From Bacteroidota bacterium (GTDB lineage Bacteria > Bacteroidota > Bacteroidia > Chitinophagales > Chitinophagaceae): a stretch of 35,157 nt of DNA. Position numbers and translations under genes: made by a program. The number at the start of each line of letters is the position of its first letter. Positions within the stretch are counted from its first letter, which is position 1. The notes below the pieces were generated by a model. It worked only from the letters and a program-made list of their open reading frames with translations, had not been told where the DNA came from and did no database searches. Location of the stretch: positions 1 to 35,157 of the forward strand of contig JAEZZY010000051.1 in NCBI GenBank assembly GCA_023418315.1, in the 5' to 3' direction. This document shows, piece after piece, positions 23,258 to 30,859 of this stretch.

Positions 23258-23878
23258 ATGAACGTTTTGATAGCAGATGATCATTTTTTGGTGTTAGACG
23301 GCTTAGAGACACTCCTTAGTACTATTGAAATGATAGCTGATGTTTATAAAGCAGCCAACTATGCCGACTTGAATAAACACTTAACCGACCAAACGGTAGA
23401 TGTTTTGTTTTTAGACATTAGCTTTGGAAATGCTGATGGGAGAGAAATACTGCGCACCCTGAAAAAAGAACAGAATAGTACTAAGGTAATAGCTTTAACA
23501 AGTTTTGGTGATACCGCTACGATAAAATCATGTGTTCATGCAGGTTTCGACGGATTTTTGTTAAAAAGCGATGACCGCACAGAAATTATTAATGCGCTGA
23601 ATGCCGTTATGAACGGTGAAAAATATTACAGCAGTAAAGCCCGGCACGCTGTATTTGAAAACGAAATAACCAGTAATACGAATAAACTCAGCAATAGAGA
23701 AATTGAAATTGTAAAATTGATAGTTTCGGAAAAGACGAATAAAGAAATAGCTCACGAGCTTTTTATCTCCGAAAAAACAGTGGAAAATCATAGAACTAAT
23801 ATCATGCTGAAAATGGACGTGAAAAACATGGCAGGTTTGGTGAAGAAAGCCATATTGCAGGGTATTGTTAACAGTTAA
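23258..23878 (+). CDS. NarL/FixJ family response regulator
   Basis: A 206-residue regulator. The receiver domain (residues 1-~120) has LIADDHF, the phosphoacceptor Asp53 in DVLFLDISFG, ALTSFGD and FLLKSDD. The C-terminal LuxR-type HTH (~140-206) reads LSNREIEIVKLIVSEKTNKE, then FISEKTVENHRTNIM. The start is the ATG at 23258 (MNVLIADD); a TTG three bases upstream is ignored. It is followed after 10 bases by its probable kinase. Together they resemble the many Bacteroidota kinase-regulator pairs that control surface or stress genes; the same-strand run of lipoprotein and T9SS genes downstream is a candidate target. Confidence 0.92.
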   Translation: MNVLIADDHFLVLDGLETLLSTIEMIADVYKAANYADLNKHLTDQTVDVLFLDISFGNADGREILRTLKKEQNSTKVIALTSFGDTATIKSCVHAGFDGFLLKSDDRTEIINALNAVMNGEKYYSSKARHAVFENEITSNTNKLSNREIEIVKLIVSEKTNKEIAHELFISEKTVENHRTNIMLKMDVKNMAGLVKKAILQGIVNS

Positions 23879-23888
23879 GGTACAGAAT

Positions 23889-25778
23889 ATGCAAAAAGCC
23901 TTTTTGTTTATTTTATTGTTATGTTCTTTGTTTTCAGCAATGGGGCAAAAGACAGCCCGTCTTACGTTTGACAATGCTCCTGCCGATCTGAAAGAAATTG
24001 TAAACAAAGCGATAGATTGTGATAAAAGCGGAAATGAAGGATGCAGCCTGCTTTATAAGCAAGCCATAGCATTGGCGAACAAAAAGAATTACAAGAAGTA
24101 CATGGGTACGTTGCAAGGATATTTACTCAGGTCTTATTTGTTTCACGGACAGGATGACTCAATCATACATTACAGCCCGATAGCTATAGAAAATGCGGCT
24201 GGCGAATATTACAATCTTGCAGCGATATACAATATCATAGGTGCTGCATACATTAATAGCGTGGCTACCCACTCGGCATTAGTGAACTTTCATAAAGCAA
24301 GAGAATATATTCTTAAAATAAACGACAGTTTGTTACTTGCAGAAAATTACTCCAACATCGGCGGAGTGTATGTGGATATAAATGATGAGAAGCGGGCTTT
24401 AGAAAGCTATATGCAAGCTTATGATATAGCAATGAAAATCAATAGCGGGAGATTGGTAGGTATCACTTCTGTAAATATTGGTGAATGCTATAAGCGTAAG
24501 AAAGATTTTAAAGAAGCAAAAAAATGGGGTTTAAAATCGCTAAAGAATGCAACGATAAATCAAGACTTGTTTACACAGATCACAGGTACTTCGCTTCTAA
24601 CAGATACATACTCCGAATTAGAATTATATGACAGCGCGTTTTATTATGCCGCAGAAAGTATTAAAATCGGAGAACAACTTGCAGACAATGAATATTTGGG
24701 AGCAGCCTATGAATCCTATTCCAGGATTTTGCTGAAGCAAAAGAAATATAAAGAAGCCTTACTTGCGGCCAATGAAAGCATCCGACTGAACAAAACCGTA
24801 AACGATTATAAATCCCTTTCCAGGCTTTACAAAATTATTGCCGATGCTTCCTATGAAATGCATGATCACAAAAATGCGGCAGAAGGATATAGAAATATGT
24901 TAGATCTTGTGGACACGCTGCTTTCCGATCGGAATCTTTTAGCGGTACAGGAAGTGAGAGAAAAATATGAAACGGAAAAAAAGGAGCGCCTCATCGCTGA
25001 AAAGGAATTGGTAATTGAAAAAAAGAATGCGCAAATGCGGCTATGGCTGATGGGCGGTTCTTTACTGCTAATGGGTGGTATCCTATTCTTGATGCAGTAC
25101 CGCAAAGCACAAAAAGCAAAACTTACACAAGCCGAACAAGAAAAAGAAAATGCCGTACTGAAAGCATGGATGAAAGGGGAAGAACGTGAACGCAACCGTA
25201 TATCCCAGGAGCTGCATGACGGTGTAGCCGCCATGATTGGAGCAGCACGCATGAACTTACAAGCATTACCGCATCTGCCACAAGAAAAAAAAGATGTACA
25301 ACTGCAAAAGGTATCGGGTATCTTGGAAAATACTCATGTGGATGTAAGGCGTATTGCACACAACCTATTGCCCGTCACCCTGCAAAAAGAAGGCTTAGTA
25401 AAAGCTGTACAACAATTTACTACTGACATTAACGACACCGGTATTATCCATATAAAAGTAGAAAATCAGTTCAGCCATATACATAGGATTCATCAGCAAA
25501 CACAACTCATGCTCTTCCGCATAGTACAGGAACTGGTAAACAATACCATTAAACACTCCTCAGCTACACTGGCAACCATTCGCTTTTCGGGGACAGAAGA
25601 GGAAATGCAGATAGAAGTAACCGACAACGGTAAAGGCTTTTCTTCCGATGCGGAAAAAGAAAATCAGGGCTTATTCAGCATACGTCAGCGATTGCAAGCA
25701 TTAGGAGGTGCTTTCAACATCAACAGCAAAGAAGGAGAAGGAACGGTAGCGTTGCTCCGGATAGCATTGCAGAAGTGA
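23889..25778 (+). CDS. TPR-domain sensor histidine kinase (HisKA_3 type)
   Basis: A 629-residue membrane kinase. Residues 1-20 are a signal peptide (MQKAFLFILLLCSLFSAMGQ). Residues ~25-375 are helical tetratricopeptide repeats (for example AENYSNIGGVYVDINDEKRA) in the periplasm. A membrane helix lies at ~381-403 (LWLMGGSLLLMGGILFLMQY), followed by a coiled-coil linker. The HisKA_3 box ERNRISQELHDGVAAMIGA carries the phospho-His443. The HATPase domain has VNNTIKHSSA near 551 and VTDNGKGF with Asp579. The start ATG 23889 is chosen; a TTG at 23865 overlaps the regulator. It pairs with the regulator 10 bases upstream. The TPR sensor suggests detection of protein or peptide ligands, but the signal is unknown. 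Confidence 0.9.
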   Translation: MQKAFLFILLLCSLFSAMGQKTARLTFDNAPADLKEIVNKAIDCDKSGNEGCSLLYKQAIALANKKNYKKYMGTLQGYLLRSYLFHGQDDSIIHYSPIAIENAAGEYYNLAAIYNIIGAAYINSVATHSALVNFHKAREYILKINDSLLLAENYSNIGGVYVDINDEKRALESYMQAYDIAMKINSGRLVGITSVNIGECYKRKKDFKEAKKWGLKSLKNATINQDLFTQITGTSLLTDTYSELELYDSAFYYAAESIKIGEQLADNEYLGAAYESYSRILLKQKKYKEALLAANESIRLNKTVNDYKSLSRLYKIIADASYEMHDHKNAAEGYRNMLDLVDTLLSDRNLLAVQEVREKYETEKKERLIAEKELVIEKKNAQMRLWLMGGSLLLMGGILFLMQYRKAQKAKLTQAEQEKENAVLKAWMKGEERERNRISQELHDGVAAMIGAARMNLQALPHLPQEKKDVQLQKVSGILENTHVDVRRIAHNLLPVTLQKEGLVKAVQQFTTDINDTGIIHIKVENQFSHIHRIHQQTQLMLFRIVQELVNNTIKHSSATLATIRFSGTEEEMQIEVTDNGKGFSSDAEKENQGLFSIRQRLQALGGAFNINSKEGEGTVALLRIALQK

Positions 25779-25906
25779 TTATCCTATTGCACTGTTATAA
25801 ACGGATAATGCCTATAGGGGTTTTCCCTCATTTTTAAAAACAGGGTTTTCTATTCATACGACAGGTAGAACGCTATGAGAAATTTGTATCAGAAAAAACA
25901 GCTGAT

Positions 25907-26653
25907 ATGAAACCTCTTTTGTTTGCTTTGTTGTCTTTTATAGTGTTCCTGTCTTGCAGCAACGGTGCTTCTCATAAAAATACTGATAGTAATGCTGTTG
26001 CCAATACATCAGAAAAATCCGGTTGCCTATTGGGCTATGCACTCCGTTATGACCAACTACTAACAGTAAACGAAGCTGCTGACATTACCGGCAGACCTTC
26101 CTCAGAAGCTGAAATGAAATACAACAAAGTAATGCACAATACCCAATATCATGAAGTAGTATATAGTTGGAAAACTGAACGCACCATTCGCGTGTATGGA
26201 GTGGATGTACCCGACAATGATCGCATCAGCATTTCCGGTATTGGTGAAAAAAGCATGAAGGATTTTAAGAGGGATTACAGCCGCCGCACTGAAGAGGAAA
26301 TAGCAGAGCTTGATGAGCAAATCAACAAACAGCTTGACAAACAATTTGACAATAAATCGGACAATAAAAAAATAGAAGCCACTAAAAAGCGGATGAATGA
26401 TATAGGCGTTTCCAAGGAAACGGGAAAAAATACGGCAAAAAAAATAGGCGGTACGCTCAGCTCATCACTTAGCGCTTATGAGGAGGTGCAAGCTTTAGGT
26501 GATGCCGCCGCATGGAATACGAAAGACAAAACCTTGTATGTGCTGCATAATGGCATACAATTCCGCGTGAGTATTAATATGGGTGAAGATGATGCTGTAA
26601 ATAGAAAAGCGGCTATAGAAACAGCAAAAATTATTCTCAACAAGTGTAACTAA
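25907..26653 (+). CDS. Lipoprotein, unknown function
   Basis: A 248-residue lipoprotein. The signal peptide ends in the lipobox FLSCS (Cys17), followed by a Ser/Asn-rich linker. The mature part has a first folded half (GYALRYDQLLTVNEAADITG, then VVYSWKTERTIRVYGVDV). A charged middle region (RRTEEEIAELDEQINKQLDK, then repeated DNK/KK) is probably coiled. A C-terminal half follows (EEVQALGDAAAWNTKDKTLY, then QFRVSINMGEDDAV). I do not recognise the family. It is the first gene after the histidine kinase, same strand, gap 128 bases; gaps to the next three genes are 32, 26 and 7 bases, so these may be one operon. Confidence 0.75.
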   Translation: MKPLLFALLSFIVFLSCSNGASHKNTDSNAVANTSEKSGCLLGYALRYDQLLTVNEAADITGRPSSEAEMKYNKVMHNTQYHEVVYSWKTERTIRVYGVDVPDNDRISISGIGEKSMKDFKRDYSRRTEEEIAELDEQINKQLDKQFDNKSDNKKIEATKKRMNDIGVSKETGKNTAKKIGGTLSSSLSAYEEVQALGDAAAWNTKDKTLYVLHNGIQFRVSINMGEDDAVNRKAAIETAKIILNKCN

Positions 26654-26685
26654 TTATTCATTCCAAACAATTCAAAAATCTAATT

Positions 26686-27885
26686 ATGAAAAAAATTCTG
26701 TTCCCAATTCTCGCCCTAAGTGGCATAACATTAACATATAGCAGCTGCGATAAAAAAGACGACGGGCACATCCCTCCGGTTGATAACTCGAAGGCAATCG
26801 CACTTGATTGCCTGATTGAAAAAGACAGGGTATTGACCGATCATAATCCTAATGGGGCGGATTATATTGTAGATTGTGATGTAGAGGTTCGCAATGCAAT
26901 GCTTACTGTGCAAGAAGGCGTTACCATACAGTTTAAGGAAAACACATCCCTGCAAATCAATAAAGATGCAGCTGTTGTTATTAACGGCACATCAGCAAAG
27001 CAGGTAATCATGAAGGGAGAACACTCCGGCGCATGCTGGTGGGGCATGCTTATAAAAAGTGAAGATAGCCGAAACAAAATCAACTATCTTACTATTAGCA
27101 ATACAGGTTACGGAGAGTTTTTTCATGATGTATTTGCAGGGTTCATCTACGATGCTAAAATGGCAATAGGCGTAGAAGGAAGCGCAAGCATTACCAATAC
27201 TACTGTGGATGACTGTGCAGGTATTGGTATCATTTACGGAAGCGGTGCAAACATTACCGGTTTTTCCAACAATAAGATTTCCAAATGTACGCTTTACCCG
27301 CTTATGATAAGCGGGGCTATGCTGTCAAATAGTCTAAACTTAAGTAATAGCACATATGAAAATAATGGCTCTAATTACATAGCACTCTATTCCCATACCT
27401 CCAATAACGTGGTGGCGAAAGAGGTTGTTTTTCATGAAACCCCTATTCCCTATTACGCATTCAATTCTATAGAATTTCGTAAGGATGTAACCATGGATGC
27501 AGGGGTAGAGCTGTTGATGGAAGAAGGCGGCTATCTTCTTACGATGGAGGGTACTACAAACTGGTACATTAACGGAACGGCATCAAAACCTGTGGTGATA
27601 AAGGGTAAAGTGGCGGGTGCAGGATACTGGAACGGTATAGGCTTGGGAGGTAACTCTCAGGGTACATTCAATTATTTGAACATTTCCGGCGGTGGTCATG
27701 ATTATGTGGGTTACAATGTACCGTTTAAAGCAAATATAAATGTAGGTGATACCGACCCTGCTTCGTTAACTATCAATAACTGTACTTCTTCTGACAATTC
27801 AGACAACTGCGATGTAGGCTTACACGATCGCGGGGCATTACTTATCAATAATAGTCCCGCCATCGTTGATATCTGTCAGGAATAA
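26686..27885 (+). CDS. Surface lipoprotein with parallel beta-helix
   Basis: A 399-residue lipoprotein. The signal peptide ends in YSSC (Cys21), followed by DKKDDG, a Lys/Asp-rich start of the mature form. Two copies of a right-handed beta-helix-like unit are visible. Each has a phrase on adding up cost or benefit: VTIQFKENTSLQINKDAAVV, then INGTSAKQVIMKGE, and again YLLTMEGTTNWYINGTASKP, then VVIKGKVAGAGYW. The strings of S/N/T between (NTTVDDCAG, STYENNG) are typical of beta-helix turns. The C-terminus (NNSPAIVDICQE) has no type A tail. This type of protein is common in Bacteroidota; function is not known. Confidence 0.78.
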   Translation: MKKILFPILALSGITLTYSSCDKKDDGHIPPVDNSKAIALDCLIEKDRVLTDHNPNGADYIVDCDVEVRNAMLTVQEGVTIQFKENTSLQINKDAAVVINGTSAKQVIMKGEHSGACWWGMLIKSEDSRNKINYLTISNTGYGEFFHDVFAGFIYDAKMAIGVEGSASITNTTVDDCAGIGIIYGSGANITGFSNNKISKCTLYPLMISGAMLSNSLNLSNSTYENNGSNYIALYSHTSNNVVAKEVVFHETPIPYYAFNSIEFRKDVTMDAGVELLMEEGGYLLTMEGTTNWYINGTASKPVVIKGKVAGAGYWNGIGLGGNSQGTFNYLNISGGGHDYVGYNVPFKANINVGDTDPASLTINNCTSSDNSDNCDVGLHDRGALLINNSPAIVDICQE

Positions 27886-27911
27886 CCCATTACAATATAA
27901 AACCAACCAAA

Positions 27912-29738
27912 ATGAAAAATATGTTTAGAATAATCACCATGTTTTTTCTGAGTGTAAATTCAATTTCCGTATGTGCTCAAACCGGAATCGGAACACTCAC
28001 GCCCGATGCAAGCGCACAATTGGATGTTGTTTCCCTCAACAAAGGAATGCTTATGCCGCGTATGACCACCCTTCAGAGAACTGGCATCAGCAGTCCTGCA
28101 AATGGTTTGCTGGTATATGATACCGATACTCAATCGTTTTGGTATTATAAAACAGGAACAGGATGGAGCAATCTGCAGGCAATGCCTTTTTCGCTTCCTT
28201 ATTTGGCAAATGAAAACAATAACAATCATTTGTTCACGATTATGAACTCCGGCATGGGTATTCCTATGGGCGCGGTAAGTTCATCATCAGCAACTAATGC
28301 TACCGCTATACAAGGCATATTGGACAGCCCGACACCTGGTAGTATTTCGTCAGGTGTTTCCGGCATTCACAGAGGTGCAGGCTTCAATGGTATTGGCGTA
28401 TATGGTGAGCATTACGGAGGTGGTAAAGGCGTATTTGGCAATGCTGCAAATGGTATAGGGGTATATGGTATCTCTCCGAAAGGTACAGGCGTATTGGGTT
28501 TCTCAGACAGCACTTATGGTATGCAGGCGAGTTCTTTATTAGGCATTGGTCTCTTTGCAACAAGCACCGATAGCTTTGCCATACGTGCTGTTACCAACAA
28601 GCAAAAGCCCACCGTGCGTATTGAAAATACTTATACAGGCTCGGTCGGCAGCACCTACACGGCAGGGCTTTATGTATCACAGGCAGACTCGGGCTATGGA
28701 ATTATTGCTACTTCAGCTGCGGGTGCAGGTTTATTGGGAAGTGCTACCAATGGAATAGGTATAATTGGTACATCCTCTACCCGTGCCGGTACTTACGGTT
28801 ATTCATATAGCGGTGCCGGTGTGCAGGCTGAAAGTATTTTTGGTATAGGCATTACAGCGGATAGTTATGATAGCTCAGCAGCACGGTTTGAGAACAGTAA
28901 TTCGGGAAATACTTCAGATATTGTTCAGGTGTCAAATACGGGGTCAGGAGATGCTTTGAAAATTACTGCGAATGGTAGCGGTAGGGGTATTTTTAGTCAA
29001 ACGCTTTCAGGAAATTCTATCTATGGTGGATCAGGATCAGGCATAGCAGTTTATGGATATTCAGCTACCGGTACCGGTGTTCAGGCAATAAGTGGAAACG
29101 GAACTGCTTTGGTAGCGCAAACAAGCAACGCAATAGGTAGTGTAGCCCAATTTAGGAATGGTATTACTGCAAATGTAAATCCTGTACTGACGGTAGAAAC
29201 AATTAGCGCAGGTAGTATTGTAACATTTAGAAGCGGTACAACTACAGCTAACCTTGCTAATGTAGCGCGTATTGACAATACAGGAAAGGGCTATTTCAAC
29301 GGCGGCACGCAAAACAGCGGAGCGGATATAGCAGAGGCTTTTGATGTTGTAAATGAGATAAGCGAGTATGAACCAGGTGATGTACTGGTCATCTCCCAAG
29401 ACCATGACCGCACGGTAGAGAAAAGCGGTGAAGCGTATTCTCCCTTAGTAATCGGAGTGTATGCTACCAAACCCGGTGTGCTGCTGACGGAAGAAATTAT
29501 TGAAACAGATATTTCCGATAAAGTACCTATGGGCGTGGTGGGTGTTATCCCTACCAAAGTATGCACGGACGGCGGAGCTATAAAGCGCGGTGATATGCTT
29601 GTAACTTCCTCAAGAAAGGGTGTAGCCATGAAAGCCGACCCCAATAAAATAAAGACAGGGCAAATCATCGGCAAAGCTTTGCAAAACTATGATAAGAATG
29701 GAGTGGGTAAAATCAATGTTTTTGTAAACGTAAAATAA
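27912..29738 (+). CDS. Large surface repeat protein with tail-fibre-like repeats
   Basis: A 608-residue secreted protein. The signal peptide MKNMFRIITMFFLSVNSISV ends near CAQ. The N-terminal part (TGIGTLTPDASAQLDVVS, then KGMLMPRMTTLQRTG and GLLVYDTDTQSFWYYKTG) is the fibre-like start seen in many Bacteroidota surface proteins. A Gly-rich repeat region (GIGVYGISPKGTGVLGF, then GAGLLGSATNGIGIIGTS, and similar) spans ~120-420. The C-terminal domain (NSGADIAEAFDV, EPGDVLVISQDHDRTVEKS, MGVVGVIPTKVCTDG and GQIIGKALQNY) reads like the conserved C-terminal module of such proteins, which resembles phage tail-fibre ends. No type A tail is seen. The next gene follows 7 bases later. Confidence 0.8.
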   Translation: MKNMFRIITMFFLSVNSISVCAQTGIGTLTPDASAQLDVVSLNKGMLMPRMTTLQRTGISSPANGLLVYDTDTQSFWYYKTGTGWSNLQAMPFSLPYLANENNNNHLFTIMNSGMGIPMGAVSSSSATNATAIQGILDSPTPGSISSGVSGIHRGAGFNGIGVYGEHYGGGKGVFGNAANGIGVYGISPKGTGVLGFSDSTYGMQASSLLGIGLFATSTDSFAIRAVTNKQKPTVRIENTYTGSVGSTYTAGLYVSQADSGYGIIATSAAGAGLLGSATNGIGIIGTSSTRAGTYGYSYSGAGVQAESIFGIGITADSYDSSAARFENSNSGNTSDIVQVSNTGSGDALKITANGSGRGIFSQTLSGNSIYGGSGSGIAVYGYSATGTGVQAISGNGTALVAQTSNAIGSVAQFRNGITANVNPVLTVETISAGSIVTFRSGTTTANLANVARIDNTGKGYFNGGTQNSGADIAEAFDVVNEISEYEPGDVLVISQDHDRTVEKSGEAYSPLVIGVYATKPGVLLTEEIIETDISDKVPMGVVGVIPTKVCTDGGAIKRGDMLVTSSRKGVAMKADPNKIKTGQIIGKALQNYDKNGVGKINVFVNVK

Positions 29739-29745
29739 CCACGCC

Positions 29746-30738
29746 ATGAAGCAACATTTTTTGACGGCGACCACTGCATTATGCCTCACAATACCATCTG
29801 TTATGCAGGCTCAATTTCATGCCGGAAGCAGCTTTGTAGTGAAAGCCACCACGCCTGTGGTGATAGACAGTGTTACCTTACAACCTTCCGCCGACCTTAA
29901 TTTATCAGGAAACGAACTGACTATTTCCAATATGCCCGTGGTAAATACTGCGCCATCCGGCAGCAGCATAGCAAGAATAGCACAGTTTTCCGTACCGTTC
30001 AGCTATCAGGGCGCTATCGGTTTGTATTATGGTAATGCGGAACTAAACGGCAATACGGCTGCACAGCTCAATCTTGTATATCATACAGGGCAAAGCGGGT
30101 ATAGTACAACCAACCTGTTTACTACGTCCAACAATAATAATCATGTAACGGCTACTACAGGCATTCAGACCATTACCATTTCAAAGCTCACCGCTACCAA
30201 TATGGGAACTGTTTTGCCCTTGCAGTTGCTTTCTTTTGAAGCATATAAAAATGGTAACAATACGCTTCTGAAATGGGAAACGGCAAACGAACAAAACATT
30301 CATCATTTTGAAGCGGAAAAATCAACCGATACAAAAGAGTTTGCTTTTTTAGCACAGCTGGTAGCAGGGAAGAATGTTTACACCTCTTTAGATCCTCAGC
30401 CAGCAATGGGTTGGAATTATTACCGGTTGAAAATCGTGGAGAATGACCATAGCTATACGTACTCGCAGACAGCGGCGGTTTATTTTGACGGCTACAGTTT
30501 TTCATTCACGCTTTTTCCTAATCCTGTAACACAAACATTGAATATACAGGTAAATGCTGCGGTAGATAAAGACCTTAGTTATGTTGTTTCTTCCATAGAT
30601 GGCAAATTGGCAAAGCAAGGCATAATGAAAATAATAAGAGGAGATAATTATTTCGCGATTGATTTTTCAAGCCTGACTGCGGGAACGTATTTATTCCGAA
30701 CAGATGAAGGGTTTACGACAAAGGTGGTGAAGGAATAA
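29746..30738 (+). CDS. T9SS type A sorting domain protein
   Basis: A 330-residue secreted protein. The signal peptide MKQHFLTATTALCLTIPSVM ends near QAQ. The N-terminal part (~25-150) is strand-rich and has no recognisable enzyme motif. A short module (LPLQLLSFEAYKNGNN, then LLKWETANEQNIHHFEAEKS and NYYRLKIVEND) precedes the sorting tail; it is shared with the C-terminal part of the 979-residue protein at 30860. The type A tail is FTLFPNPVTQTLNIQ, then VSSIDGKLAKQG and LTAGTYLFRTD, ending VVKE. It starts 7 bases after the surface repeat gene. Confidence 0.85.
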   Translation: MKQHFLTATTALCLTIPSVMQAQFHAGSSFVVKATTPVVIDSVTLQPSADLNLSGNELTISNMPVVNTAPSGSSIARIAQFSVPFSYQGAIGLYYGNAELNGNTAAQLNLVYHTGQSGYSTTNLFTTSNNNNHVTATTGIQTITISKLTATNMGTVLPLQLLSFEAYKNGNNTLLKWETANEQNIHHFEAEKSTDTKEFAFLAQLVAGKNVYTSLDPQPAMGWNYYRLKIVENDHSYTYSQTAAVYFDGYSFSFTLFPNPVTQTLNIQVNAAVDKDLSYVVSSIDGKLAKQGIMKIIRGDNYFAIDFSSLTAGTYLFRTDEGFTTKVVKE

Positions 30739-30748
30739 TTTATAAATG

Positions 30749-30830
30749 CCCAATAGTGAAATGCAGATGAACGGAGCGTCGCAAATCAAGCTGAATAGCA
30801 GCAACCAAACTAAGTGCATAAAAATCTAAT
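30749..30830 (+). repeat. Possible degenerate copy (4) of the dispersed repeat
   Basis: CAATAG (30751-30756), 9 bases, then GATGAACGGAGCG (30766-30778), then TCGCAAATCAAGCTGAATAG. The 9-base spacing and GATGAACGG match copies 1 and 2, and AAGCTGAATAG resembles AAGCTAAATAG of copy 3, but the core has indels and lacks GCTTGGA. It fills most of the 121-base gap between two T9SS genes. Confidence 0.4.
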
Positions 30831-30859
30831 CAATAAAACCAACCAATAAAAATCAGCTC

